From NCBI RefSeq assembly GCF_024666615.1, contig NZ_CP088297.1, forward strand, positions 2,418,001-2,482,000: a stretch of 64,000 nt of DNA. Direction: 5' to 3'. The DNA is from Aquabacterium sp. J223 (lineage in GTDB: Bacteria > Pseudomonadota > Gammaproteobacteria > Burkholderiales > Burkholderiaceae_C). The notes under the pieces were generated by a model. That model worked only from the letters and a program-made list of their open reading frames with translations, ran no database searches and was not told where the DNA came from. Position numbers and translations under genes: made by a program. The stretch's first letter is position 1. Each line of letters starts with the position of its first letter. Positions 37,676 to 46,365 of the stretch are shown piece by piece.

Positions 37676-38548
37676 TCAGGGCTCGATGGCGATGCCGGTG
37701 ATGGCCTCGCCCGCGGCCACCACGCCGACGCGGGTGGCCGCGCCCGTGGTCAGGTTCAGGCGGTACAGCGTGGCCTGGGTGGCACCCGGCGCGGTGATGG
37801 TGGCGTAGGCCACGTTGCCGATGTCGCTGATGTCGAAGTTGGCGCGCTCGATCGGCCCCACGCCGAGCGATCCCACCGTGAACAACCGGCCCGAGTTGGG
37901 CGAGACGACCGGCTGCACGCCCTCGCGGCTGCCTTGCGTCACCAGCGTACCGGCCGCCGCGTCGATGGCGAAGTTCGTGGTGATCTTGTCGTTGTCCTTG
38001 TTGTAGGTGTAGGCGGCCGCCACCACGGCGGGTCGGCGGCCGGCGGCGGGGTCTGCCGCGTCGTAGGCCAGCATGCCGTCGGTCTGCACGCCCGGCTGGT
38101 CGGCGTTGCCGTCCACCACCGCACCGGTGTCCGGGTGCAATCGCAGGTTCTGCCCCTGGTTGCCGACGACCCGGATGCGGTTCACCGTGGGGTTGAAGTC
38201 GAAGCCGAACTCGGTGCCCTGCAGCGCCACGGCGAAGGGCTCGCCGACGGCCGTGGCCGCACCGCTGGTGGTGTCGACGCGGTACAGGCGGCCGCTGCTG
38301 CCGAGCGCGAACAACTGGCCGCGGGCCACGCGGAAATCGATGCCCAGCACCCGTTCCCCGGCAGCGAGGCCGGTGAGCCGCATCGTCGCCATCGGCTTCT
38401 CCGGCTGACCGCCGTTGAACTTCAGCAACCGCTGGTCTGCGGTGACGGCGAAGAGCGTCTCCTTGGCCGGCGGGCCGGAAACCATGGGCGAGGCGCAGGC
38501 GCCCAGCAGCGAGGCGGCGGCGACGACGGAGGCAAGGCGAAGCTTCAT
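37676..38548 (-). CDS. DUF4394-domain lipoprotein
   Basis: The 290-residue protein has a lipoprotein signal (MKLRLASVVAAASLLGAC, lipobox LGAC with acylated C18). A beta-propeller-like DUF4394 domain follows, built of repeats such as LFAVTADQRLLKFNGG, LGIDFRVARGQLFALGSSG and FGFDFNPTVNRIRVVGNQGQ. Family members are extracytoplasmic and of unknown function. The start at 38548 was set by the signal peptide; the frame is open further upstream. Terminators flank it on both sides, so it is probably monocistronic. Confidence 0.82.
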   Translation of the reverse strand: MKLRLASVVAAASLLGACASPMVSGPPAKETLFAVTADQRLLKFNGGQPEKPMATMRLTGLAAGERVLGIDFRVARGQLFALGSSGRLYRVDTTSGAATAVGEPFAVALQGTEFGFDFNPTVNRIRVVGNQGQNLRLHPDTGAVVDGNADQPGVQTDGMLAYDAADPAAGRRPAVVAAAYTYNKDNDKITTNFAIDAAAGTLVTQGSREGVQPVVSPNSGRLFTVGSLGVGPIERANFDISDIGNVAYATITAPGATQATLYRLNLTTGAATRVGVVAAGEAITGIAIEP

Positions 38549-38619
38549 GGTCGGTACGGGAAGTGGTTGACCCACCCTTGTACGCGGTCTGCGCCGCATC
38601 GGTTGCGACCGGATGCACG

Positions 38620-38648
38620 AAAAAAGGCCCGGCGGAGGCCGGGCCTTT
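38620..38648 (-). terminator. Rho-independent terminator of the PEP-CTERM gene
   Basis: On the minus strand an 11-bp perfect stem (AAAGGCCCGGC / GCCGGGCCTTT, loop of 4) is followed by a run of six T. It lies 47 bases after the PEP-CTERM stop. The A/T flanks make it usable in both directions. Confidence 0.9.
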
Positions 38649-38694
38649 GTCGAGGGACCTTCAGCCGGTGGGCAGGCCCACCGGGGCAGTCCCG

Positions 38695-39432
38695 TCAGCG
38701 CGAACGCCGGCGGGACGACATCCAACCCATCACGCCAAGGCCGGCGAGCATGAGCGCATAGGTCTCGGGCTCGGGAATCGGCGTGACGTGCAGGTCGGCA
38801 CTGCCGACGACGCCGGGGCCACCACCGGGGGTCAGCGACGAGCCGCTGCTGTAGATGGTGTAGGACGTGTTGAACAGCACGTCCGCGCCGCCGTACGCGT
38901 TGTTGTTGAAGAAGCCGTTCGCCACCGCGCCAGCACCGGCGGTGTTGCCGTTGGCGGTGCCGGTGAAGTCGACATCGGCCAGGCCGTTGCCGGAGCCCTG
39001 CAGCAGACCGCCGCCGTTGTTCACGTTGGTGCTCGTCAGTCCCCGACCTGCGAGGGTCAGGAACAGCGTGCCGTCACCGGCCGAGGCGGCCACGTCCTTG
39101 TTGAAGTCGGCCGAAGCGTCGGCGTAGAAGTTGATCCAGCCGCCGGAGAAGGTGACGTTGGTCGGGCTGCTGAAGGACGTGACCGTGTAGCCGCCGAACG
39201 TGAAGGTCAGCTCGCCGCTGTAGTAGGTGGACAGCGGCAGGCCGTTGATCTGGCCGACCGTGCCGTAGCCCGACAGTGTCTGGCCGACGCCGGTGACGAT
39301 GTTCTCGTACACCGTGCCGGTGATCACCGACGAGCCGTCCGGCAAGGTGAAGCCGCTGATCGTGACGGCGGACGATGCGCCGGATACCGCCAGCAAGGCG
39401 GCGGCTGCTAGAAAACTTCGTGGGTACTTCAT
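38695..39432 (-). CDS. PEP-CTERM sorting-domain protein
   Basis: The 245-residue exported protein has a signal peptide (MKYPRSFLAAAALLAVSGASS) and a mature region rich in Gly, Ser, Thr and Asn. The C-terminal sorting signal is IPEPETYALMLAGLGVMGW followed by an arginine-rich tail, which exosortase removes before surface display. Such proteins usually belong to extracellular matrix or exopolysaccharide systems encoded elsewhere; no exosortase is in this window. The composition is less GC-biased in amino-acid choice than the neighbours, as is usual for the class. The ATG at 39432 has a GGGAG ribosome-binding site. Confidence 0.92.
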   Translation of the reverse strand: MKYPRSFLAAAALLAVSGASSAVTISGFTLPDGSSVITGTVYENIVTGVGQTLSGYGTVGQINGLPLSTYYSGELTFTFGGYTVTSFSSPTNVTFSGGWINFYADASADFNKDVAASAGDGTLFLTLAGRGLTSTNVNNGGGLLQGSGNGLADVDFTGTANGNTAGAGAVANGFFNNNAYGGADVLFNTSYTIYSSGSSLTPGGGPGVVGSADLHVTPIPEPETYALMLAGLGVMGWMSSRRRSR

Positions 39433-39532
39433 GACTGCTCCCGGGGAGGACCAAAGGGGTTTCGATCACTCGAGACGGCCAACATCGGCCGCCCGCGCCA
39501 AGGGGCAATGGGCGTTCCGGCGAAGTGGGATT

Positions 39533-39600
39533 TGGACCCCCCTTCATAGGGGGGTGGGGGTCTTCCCCAGGGGGCGGGCTTTTTCGAAGCCCCAAAAGAG
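39533..39600. repeat. G/C-run repeat upstream of the PEP-CTERM gene
   Basis: This stretch alternates C- and G-runs (ACCCCCTTCATAGGGGGGTG, then CCCCAGGGGGCGGGC) that can fold into nested hairpins. It looks like a dispersed extragenic element rather than coding DNA. It resembles in style, though not base for base, the palindrome at 37235-37290. Confidence 0.35.
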
Positions 39601-39606
39601 GCGTGG

Positions 39607-39626
39607 GCTGACTTTCCCAAGTCAGC
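39607..39626 (-). terminator. Short hairpin at the expected end of lysR
   Basis: A perfect 8-bp stem (GCTGACTT / AAGTCAGC) with a 4-base loop. Its stem contains the TGA at 39622-39624 that would end lysR after a one-base correction. There is no strong T tract. Confidence 0.45.
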
Positions 39627-40597
39627 GATGTGACAGCCGGTGAGTCACGGCGCGCGCGCTCGGCGGCGTTTTGTAATTCCGGCTGTATTTTTTCAGCATC
39701 AGGACGCGCCGGTGCGCCCGGCGTCGCCTCGCCCAACAGCCAGTCGCGGAACGCGACGATCAGCGGCTCGTCGGCCCGGGCCTCCGGCACGATCAGAAAA
39801 TAGCCGCGGTCGCTCGGTTGCGGGGCGCCGACGGCCCGCAGGCTGCCGTTGGCCAGTTCCTCCTCGACGAACAGCGTCGGCACCAAGGCCAGGCCCAGGC
39901 CCTGGCGCGCCGCCTCCACCGTCATGGTGAACAGCTCCATGCGAGGTCCGGCCAGGTCGTGCGGCGCGACCAGGCCCTGGCGGGTGAACCACTGGCGCCA
40001 GGCATAAGGGCGGGTGCTCATCTGCAGCAGCGGCAGCCGGGTCAGGTCGTCCGGCGTGGTGGCGCCCTCGCCGAGGAGGGCCGGCGAACCGACCGCGACC
40101 AGCGCCTCCGTCATCAGCGCGAAGGCCTGGGTGCCGGGCCAGCCGCCGTCGCTGGCGTGGATGGCGGCGTCCAGGCCGCTTTGCTCGAAGAGGAAGGGCC
40201 GCGTGCGGGAGGACAGGTGCACCGTGATGCCCGGGTGCGCGCGGTGGAAGCGGCCGAGCCGCGGCAGCAGCCAGCGCGCGGCGAAGGTGGGCACGACGCC
40301 GAGTTCCAGCGCGCCGCCTTGTCCGGCGTGCCCCATGAGGTCCAGCGTGTCGCGCTCCACCTCGTCCAGGCGGGCGGCGACCCGGCGGCCGTAGTGGTGG
40401 CCCGCCTCCGTGAGGGCCACGCCGTGCCGGCCGCGGCGGAACAGCTTGACGCCGAGGAAGTCCTCCAGCGCGCCGACCTGGCGGCACACCGCGCTCTGCG
40501 TGACGGACAACTCCAGCGCCGCCTTGGTGAAGCTCTCGTGCCGGGCGGCGGCCTCGAAGGCGGTGAGGGCGGTGGTGGAGGGGATCTTGCGGCGCAT
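39622..40597 (-). CDS. LysR-family regulator (GcvA-like), divergent from gcdH; 3' end probably frameshifted
   Basis: The winged helix-turn-helix is at residues 8-65 (TALTAFEAAARHESFTKAAL, then LSVTQSAVCRQVGALEDFLG), followed by the LysR substrate-binding domain ending RDWLLGEATPG near residue 298. As read, the frame then runs on to 39074, well inside the PEP-CTERM gene, giving 507 residues with no family character after about residue 305. Removing one base from the six-T run at 39688-39693 brings in a stop at 39622 inside a hairpin, and adding one gives a stop at 39645; both yield a normal length of about 320. Divergence from gcdH over a 155-base gap suggests it controls glutarate metabolism. 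Confidence 0.8.
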
Positions 40598-40752
40598 GCG
40601 GCTGACCGTCCAGGGCTTGTCGAGTTCTGAAAACGCACGCAGCCGTGCGAAGAAAGCGTTTGCCGGCGACCGGGCCGCCTCCTACAGTGGCCGCCGCTGT
40701 GTCCTGGGGCCATCTGCCATTGTGGGACAGCGCCTGAGGAAAGGACGTACAA

Positions 40753-41946
40753 ATGACTTCCAAGCACAACCAGACCCGCTTCCAATGGGACGACCCGCTC
40801 GCGCTGTCCCAGCAGCTCAGCGAGGACGAACGCGCCATCCAGGAGGCCGCGCACGCCTATGCCCAGGGCCGGCTGGCGCCGCGGGTGCTGCAGGCGTTCC
40901 GCGAGGAGACCACCGACCCGGCCATCTTCCGCGAGATGGGCGAGCTGGGCCTGCTGGGCCCGACCATCGCCGAGGCCTATGGCGGCGCCGGCCTCAACTA
41001 CGTGGCCTACGGCCTGATCGCCCGCGAGGTGGAGCGGGTGGATTCGGGCTACCGCTCGATGATGAGCGTGCAGTCGTCGCTGGTCATGGTGCCGATCGAG
41101 GCCTTCGGTCACGAGGCGACCAAGCAGAAGTACCTGCCCAAGCTGGCACGCGGCGAGTGGATCGGCTGCTTCGGCCTCACCGAGCCCGACCACGGCTCCG
41201 ACCCGGGCAGCATGGTCACGCGCGCGAAGAAGGTGCCGGGCGGCTACAGCCTGACCGGCCAGAAGATGTGGATCTCCAACAGCCCGATCGCCGACGTGTT
41301 CGTCGTCTGGGCCAAGGACGAGGACGGCCACATCCGCGGCTTCGTGCTGGAAAAGGGCTGGAAGGGCCTGACCGCCCCGGCCATCCACGGCAAGGTGGGC
41401 CTGCGCGCCTCCATCACCGGCGAGGTGGTGATGGACAACGTCTTCTGCCCCGAGGAGAACGCCTTCCCCGAGGTGCGCGGCCTGAAGGGGCCCTTCACCT
41501 GCCTGAACAGCGCCCGCTACGGCATCGCCTGGGGCGCCATGGGCGCGGCCGAGGACTGTTATGCCCGCGCCCGCCAGTACGTGCTGGACCGCAAGCAGTT
41601 CGGCCGGCCGCTGGCGGCCAACCAGCTGGTGCAGAAGAAGCTGGCCGACATGTGCACCGACATCGCGCTCGGCCTGCAGGGCGCCCTGCAGCTGGGCCGC
41701 ATGAAGGACGCCGGCACCGCCGCGGTGGAGGTGACCTCCATCCTCAAGCGCAACAACTGCGGCAAGGCGCTGGACATCGCCCGCCTGGCGCGCGACATGA
41801 TGGGCGGCAACGGCATCAGCGACGAGTTCGGTGTCGCCCGCCACCTGGTCAACCTCGAGGTGGTCAACACCTACGAGGGCACGCACGACGTGCACGCGCT
41901 CATCCTCGGCCGCGCCATCACCGGCATCGCGGCGTTCTCGAACTGA
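40753..41946 (+). CDS. gcdH: Glutaryl-CoA dehydrogenase
   Basis: GcdH oxidatively decarboxylates glutaryl-CoA to crotonyl-CoA, late in lysine and tryptophan breakdown, passing electrons to ETF. The 397-residue acyl-CoA dehydrogenase has the substrate-specific [20 protein letters not shown] segment ([16 protein letters not shown]), [18 protein letters not shown] and the catalytic base E375 in [15 protein letters not shown]. The ARYGIAWG motif is characteristic of the glutaryl-specific branch. ATG at 40753 follows AGGAAAGGAC. The CoA-transferase begins 8 bases after the stop, giving a two-gene operon divergent from a LysR regulator. Confidence 0.94.
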   Translation: MTSKHNQTRFQWDDPLALSQQLSEDERAIQEAAHAYAQGRLAPRVLQAFREETTDPAIFREMGELGLLGPTIAEAYGGAGLNYVAYGLIAREVERVDSGYRSMMSVQSSLVMVPIEAFGHEATKQKYLPKLARGEWIGCFGLTEPDHGSDPGSMVTRAKKVPGGYSLTGQKMWISNSPIADVFVVWAKDEDGHIRGFVLEKGWKGLTAPAIHGKVGLRASITGEVVMDNVFCPEENAFPEVRGLKGPFTCLNSARYGIAWGAMGAAEDCYARARQYVLDRKQFGRPLAANQLVQKKLADMCTDIALGLQGALQLGRMKDAGTAAVEVTSILKRNNCGKALDIARLARDMMGGNGISDEFGVARHLVNLEVVNTYEGTHDVHALILGRAITGIAAFSN

Positions 41947-41954
41947 GCGTGCAG

Positions 41955-43145
41955 ATGAACGCAGGTGCCCTGTCGGGCGTCAAGGTGCTGGACCTGTCGC
42001 GGGTGCTGGCCGGCCCGTGGTGCGGCCAGCTGCTGGGCGACCTGGGCGCCGACGTGGTGAAGGTCGAACGTCCCGGCAGCGGCGACGACACCCGCGGCTG
42101 GGGCCCGCCCTGGGTGCTGGACCGCTCGGGCGAGGCCACCGACGACGCGGCCTATTTCTTCAGCGCGAACCGCAACAAGCGGTCGATCGCCATCGACATC
42201 GCCAGCGCCGAGGGCCAGGCGCTGGTGCGTCGGCTGGCCGCCGAGGCCGACGTGCTGATCGAGAACTACAAGGTCGGCGGTCTGGCGCAGTACGGGCTGG
42301 ACCATGCCAGCCTGTCGGCGCTGAACCCGCGCCTGATCTACTGCTCGGTCACCGGTTTCGGCCAGACCGGCCCCTACGCCCAGCGCGCCGGCTACGACTT
42401 CCTCATCCAGGCCATGGGCGGGCTGATGAGCGTGACCGGCGAGCGAGACGACCAGCCGGGCGGCGGCCCGCAGAAGGTCGGCGTGGCGGTGGCCGACATC
42501 CTGACCGGGCTGTACGCCGCCATCGGCGTGCTGGCGGCGCTGCAGCACCGCGCGCGCACCGGGCTCGGCCAGCACATCGACCTGGGCCTGCTCGACGTGC
42601 AGGTGGCCTGCCTGGCCAACCAGGCGGCCAACGCGCTGCTGGCCGGCGTGGTGCCGCAGCGCATGGGCAATGCGCACCTGAGCATCGTGCCCTACCAGGA
42701 CTTCCCGACGGCCGACGGCGACATGATCCTGGCCATCGGCAACGACGGCCAGTTCGCCCGCTTCTGCGACGTGGCCGGCCGGGCCGAGTGGGCGCACGAC
42801 CCCCGCTTCGCGACCAACACCGAACGGGTGCGCCATCGCCAGACGCTGATCCCGTTGCTGCGCCAGACCACCGTGCTGCGCACCACCGCCGAATGGGTGC
42901 AGGCGCTGGAGGCGCATGCCGTGCCGTGCGGGCCGATCAACCGCATCGACCAGGTGTTCGCCGAACCGCAGGTGCTGGCCCGCGGCATGGCGGTGACGCT
43001 GCAGCACCCGCGGCTGGGCCCGCTGCAGGTGGCGGGCAGCCCGCTCAAGCTGTCCGCTTCGCCGGTGCAATACCGGCACGCGCCGCCGGACCTCGGCGTC
43101 CACGGGGACGAGGTGCTGCGCGACTGGTTGGGCCGGAACGGCTAG
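41955..43145 (+). CDS. CaiB/BaiF family (class III) CoA-transferase
   Basis: The 396-residue enzyme moves CoA between carboxylates through an aspartyl-CoA thioester intermediate. The N-terminus VLDLSRVLAGPWCGQLLGDL and GADVVKVERPGSGDDTR are hallmarks. The catalytic Asp lies in GQHIDLGLLDVQVA. Its position directly after gcdH points to glutarate activation (succinyl-CoA:glutarate CoA-transferase), like the human SUGCT homologue; this is inferred from context. A GTG at 41949 is an in-frame alternative start six bases upstream. The frame is intact. Confidence 0.92.
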   Translation: MNAGALSGVKVLDLSRVLAGPWCGQLLGDLGADVVKVERPGSGDDTRGWGPPWVLDRSGEATDDAAYFFSANRNKRSIAIDIASAEGQALVRRLAAEADVLIENYKVGGLAQYGLDHASLSALNPRLIYCSVTGFGQTGPYAQRAGYDFLIQAMGGLMSVTGERDDQPGGGPQKVGVAVADILTGLYAAIGVLAALQHRARTGLGQHIDLGLLDVQVACLANQAANALLAGVVPQRMGNAHLSIVPYQDFPTADGDMILAIGNDGQFARFCDVAGRAEWAHDPRFATNTERVRHRQTLIPLLRQTTVLRTTAEWVQALEAHAVPCGPINRIDQVFAEPQVLARGMAVTLQHPRLGPLQVAGSPLKLSASPVQYRHAPPDLGVHGDEVLRDWLGRNG

Positions 43146-43179
43146 CCGGCGCGGCCGTGGCGGATTCTCCTTGAAGGGG

Positions 43180-44019
43180 TCAATTGGCGGTTCTCGGCAC
43201 CGCGCGGCGATGCCCACGCACCTCGGTCGGCGCAAAACCGAAGCGCTGCCGGAAGCGCAGCGCGAATCGCGACGCCGACTCGTAGCCGGCGTCGTTCGCG
43301 ATGGTCGCGACGGAGCGGTCCGTGGCCTGCAGCAGGGTCAGCGCATAGGACATGCGCACATCGACCAGCAACTCGGTCAGGCTGGTGCCTTCGGCGGCGA
43401 GGCGCCGTCGCAGCGTGGCTTCGCTCATGGCCAGGTGCCGACCCACCACGTCGGCGCTCCACGTCGTGCCGGGGGACGTGGTCAGCAAGCGCCGCAATTG
43501 CCGGCTCAGCGTGGCAGGCTCGGCGTCGACGAAGTGCGCGCCATGTTCACCCAGCCACACCAGCATTTCGGCCACACGCTGGCGCGCCACGGACAGCGGC
43601 ACCCGTTCCGGCGCACTCACCGCGCTGCGTGCACGGGCGAAGGCCTCTAGGGCTTCGGAGGACAGGGGGCGCATCGGCCAGGCATCGACGACCGGCTCGC
43701 CGGTGCGCAGCACAGGCGCCGATCCCTCCAGCAGCGAAGCGTCGCAGCACAGCCACCAGGCCTCGTAGCGCCCGTCCGAACCCATGCGGTTGACGATCTC
43801 GACCTTCAGGCCAGCGGCCACCGCGATCGCTTCGCCGGCGCGCACATGCCATTCGCGGTGGCCGCAGCGCAGCGTCTTGGTGCCGTGTTCGACCAGAATG
43901 AACACCGGCTGGTCGATGGTCAGGTGGACACGGCCGACCTCGGCCGCGAGCAGGATGCGCGCCACCATGCCGACGCCCTCGCGGCGCTCGATGTTGCGTG
44001 CCTGGCTGCTCAGGGCCAT
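43180..44019 (-). CDS. AraC-family transcriptional regulator
   Basis: The 279-residue protein has an N-terminal cupin-like sensing domain (about residues 20-110: VHLTIDQPVFILVEHGTKTL, RAGEAIAVAAGLKVEIVN). The C-terminal double helix-turn-helix spans about 180-275 (WSADVVGRHLAMSEATLRRR, then SVATIANDAGYESASRFALR). The shape is close to AraC proteins controlling small operons. It starts 6 bases after the stop of the PEBP-like gene and is probably co-transcribed with it, perhaps autoregulating the pair. The stop is 34 bases from the convergent CoA-transferase stop. Confidence 0.88.
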   Translation of the reverse strand: MALSSQARNIERREGVGMVARILLAAEVGRVHLTIDQPVFILVEHGTKTLRCGHREWHVRAGEAIAVAAGLKVEIVNRMGSDGRYEAWWLCCDASLLEGSAPVLRTGEPVVDAWPMRPLSSEALEAFARARSAVSAPERVPLSVARQRVAEMLVWLGEHGAHFVDAEPATLSRQLRRLLTTSPGTTWSADVVGRHLAMSEATLRRRLAAEGTSLTELLVDVRMSYALTLLQATDRSVATIANDAGYESASRFALRFRQRFGFAPTEVRGHRRAVPRTAN

Positions 44020-44025
44020 GGCCGA

Positions 44026-44577
44026 TCAGCGGCCGGCCCTGACGATGGTCGTGGCTTGTCCCAGGCTCTGGAGGTTGGACATCATGCCGACCATCGCGCC
44101 GGTCGCATTGGGCGGCAGCTGGAGCTGGTCGACCTTCAGCGCCTTCACCGTCACCACGTAATCGTGCGTCTGGCCGACCGGCGGACATGGCCCGCCGTAG
44201 CCGGGATAGCCGCCGTCGGTGTTGGTCTGCAACGCGCCGGCGGGCAGTGCCTTGGGGTCGGTTCCGGCACCTGCCGGCAGTTCGGTCGCGCGAGCCGGCA
44301 CGTTGACCACCACCCAATGCCACCAGCCGGAGCCGGTCATCGCGTCCTTGTCGTACACGCTGACGACGAAGCTCCTCGTGCCGGCGGGTGGGTTCGACCA
44401 GGTGATGCGCGGCGAGACGTTGCCGCCGGTGCAGCCCATCTTGTCCAGGAACTGCGGTGCTGCGAAGCGACCACCCGGCGCGTCGGGGACCGACACGCTG
44501 AAGTCGGCCGCCTGGCCGGTGGCCGCGACGGCGAGTCCGCACAGCAGGAAGAGGGCAGGGTGGATGGATCGGTGCAT
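44026..44577 (-). CDS. YbhB/YbcL-type (Raf kinase inhibitor/PEBP-like) exported protein
   Basis: The 183-residue protein has a signal peptide (ALFLLCGLAVAATGQAADF) and the PEBP fold. NVSPRITWSNPPAGTRSF and GWWHWVVVNVPARATELPAG are the ligand-pocket motifs, and GYPGYGGPCPP is the conserved bacterial loop. Bacterial members are of uncertain function; the phosphatidylethanolamine-binding role is inherited from eukaryotic relatives. The ATG at 44577 gives the signal peptide and lies in an upstream frame without coding features. It is the first gene of a pair with the AraC gene 6 bases downstream. Confidence 0.88.
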   Translation of the reverse strand: MHRSIHPALFLLCGLAVAATGQAADFSVSVPDAPGGRFAAPQFLDKMGCTGGNVSPRITWSNPPAGTRSFVVSVYDKDAMTGSGWWHWVVVNVPARATELPAGAGTDPKALPAGALQTNTDGGYPGYGGPCPPVGQTHDYVVTVKALKVDQLQLPPNATGAMVGMMSNLQSLGQATTIVRAGR

Positions 44578-44859
44578 TCGGCGTCCTCGGTGAATTGGTC
44601 GAGGCTTCAGTGTCGGATCGCCCGGCAGGCTCATCGATGCACGGCCGATCAACTTTGGTGCCGATCCGATCACGGGCCGAATCGGGAAATCCCCAACGCC
44701 CCGGCGCAGGATCGGCGCCTCCTCGCGCAAGAATCTGCAAGCACCTCCCAGCGGCCGCCTCTAGCATGCGCCGGCCTCAAACACGCCATCCCCCCAAGCC
44801 ATGCCGCCCCTCGCCAACGTCGCCGACCCTCGTGAGCGCGCCCGTGATCGATCGCCGCG

Positions 44860-45897
44860 ATGCCTTTCAGCCCCAGGGGGCGCGATCCCGGTCGACGCAA
44901 AGGCGCCCGGCCTCGATTCACCCGCTCGGTGAGGGAGGACGCGCATGTCGGCCATCGCGACCAGGTATGTCGCCACTCCCCCGACGCGGCGGCGCGGGCC
45001 GGGCTGTCGGATCTCGGCTGGACGGTGCGCGCCTCGCCCGACGCGCATCCGGGCTTCGCCTGCGTTGCCCGTGACTGGGGCGACGTCCACGTGCTGGAAC
45101 ACCGCATGCCCCCATGCGCGGGGCAGCGCTTCGCGCAGGCCAGGGACGACATCGGCGACTACCTGGCCATCGTGTGCATCCTCGCCGGTCGAGAGGTCGG
45201 CTTCGACCGCAGCGGCGCGATCGGGCGTTCATCGATCGTCCTGGAGGCGGGCGACTTCGTCACCTGGCACAGCAGCCAGCCGCTGGGTTTCGAGGTGATC
45301 GATCCCTTGCACAAGGTCACGCTGCTGGTGCCCGAAGTCCGTCTGCGTGGCCTGTTCCCGCAGGGAACGGCGGCCGCCGGCATCCACTTCAAGCACGGCA
45401 GCGGGCTCGGGCCGCTGGTGCGCGGCTACCTGCGCAACTTCATCGAGAACATCGACAACGTTCCGCGCGGTGACCGGTCGATGGCCATGGACATCACCCT
45501 GGAGGTGCTGGCGAAGGCCGTGGCGTCGGTGCGTGCCCAGCACACGTTGAAGCCGCAGGGCATCCTGTTCAAGGAGGTGCTGCAGTACATCGAGCGCTGC
45601 CTCGAGGACGAGACGCTGAGCCCCTGCAGCATCGCGCGGGCGCATCGAATCTCGCCGCGCACGCTGCACATGCTGTTCGAGAACTCGGGGCACACCGTCA
45701 GCAGCTGGATTCGCGAGCGCCGGCTGGTGCGCTGCGAGGCCGCGTTGGCCGGCTCGAACCGGCAGGTCACGGTCACCGAGGTGGCCCTGACGTGGGGCTT
45801 CAAGGACGTCTCGCATTTTTCGCGGCTCTTCAAGGAGCGCTACGGCGCGCCGCCCGCCCATTACCGCCGGACCGGCGTGCGCCAGAGCAGCAGCTGA
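44860..45897 (+). CDS. AraC-family regulator next to the alcohol-oxidation operon (start uncertain)
   Basis: The C-terminal helix-turn-helix domain (about 240-340) includes LSPCSIARAHRISPRTLHML and VTEVALTWGFKDVSHFSRLF, and the N-terminal half is of the FeaR/AraC-binding type. The uninterrupted frame starts at ATG 44860 with no ribosome-binding site and an odd Arg-rich N-terminus. A better start is ATG 44945, six bases after GAGGGAGGA. It is out of frame unless the five-C run at 44978-44982 lacks one C; with that base it reads MSAIATRYVATPPDAAARAG and gives about 317 residues. It converges on the ten-gene operon ending at 45913 and is the obvious candidate regulator. Confidence 0.82.
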   Translation: MPFSPRGRDPGRRKGARPRFTRSVREDAHVGHRDQVCRHSPDAAARAGLSDLGWTVRASPDAHPGFACVARDWGDVHVLEHRMPPCAGQRFAQARDDIGDYLAIVCILAGREVGFDRSGAIGRSSIVLEAGDFVTWHSSQPLGFEVIDPLHKVTLLVPEVRLRGLFPQGTAAAGIHFKHGSGLGPLVRGYLRNFIENIDNVPRGDRSMAMDITLEVLAKAVASVRAQHTLKPQGILFKEVLQYIERCLEDETLSPCSIARAHRISPRTLHMLFENSGHTVSSWIRERRLVRCEAALAGSNRQVTVTEVALTWGFKDVSHFSRLFKERYGAPPAHYRRTGVRQSSS

Positions 45898-45912
45898 TCG
45901 CCGGACCGCGCG

Positions 45913-46356
45913 TCAGCCGGGGCCGGGTTCGACATAGGCGCTGCCCCGCGCCTGCACACGCTCCGCCGCGGCCATGATCTCGTCATAGTCGGGTTCGTCG
46001 TGCAGCGACTGCTGGCCCGGGTAGCGCAGCGCCTGGCGCACCTGCGCGTTCATGAAGTAGGCACCTGCGACGAGCTGACCGACGATGTAGTAGCTCTGCG
46101 GGTCGAGCGCGCGGATGGCCGCGAGCGGTTCTCGTGGCGCCTCCGGCGGCAGGCTGGCCAGCGCGGCGATGAACGCCGCCGCCCAGTCGTCGCGCAACGC
46201 CAGCGCGCGCGGCAGAAAGATCTCGGGCACACCGGCGTCCCGCGCCGATGGCATCAGGCCCTCGGGGTCGGCCGGGATCATCGCGTCACACACCCAGCGC
46301 ACCTGGGCGTCGAGGCTGTGCAGGCGTTCCAGGACGTCTTGCTTCAGTCGCTCCAT
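45913..46356 (-). CDS. Small subunit of a GMC-type dehydrogenase (gluconate 2-dehydrogenase subunit 3-like)
   Basis: The 147-residue protein resembles subunit 3 of membrane flavoprotein dehydrogenases: MIPADPEGLMPSARDAGVPE near the N-terminus, and GAYFMNAQVRQALRYPGQ, which matches the loop in such subunits. It has no clear signal peptide or membrane helix, whereas gluconate dehydrogenase subunit 3 is usually exported. It begins 9 bases after the GMC oxidoreductase stop and is the last gene of the operon, so it is most likely the oxidoreductase partner. The assignment is by resemblance and context. Confidence 0.7.
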   Translation of the reverse strand: MERLKQDVLERLHSLDAQVRWVCDAMIPADPEGLMPSARDAGVPEIFLPRALALRDDWAAAFIAALASLPPEAPREPLAAIRALDPQSYYIVGQLVAGAYFMNAQVRQALRYPGQQSLHDEPDYDEIMAAAERVQARGSAYVEPGPG

Positions 46357-46365
46357 CGCATCTCC

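Noticed and set aside
39433..39480. Sigma-54 promoter for the PEP-CTERM gene
   Set aside because: A TTGGCGCGG-like stretch gives a partial -24 box, but no GC of a -12 box at proper spacing was found.
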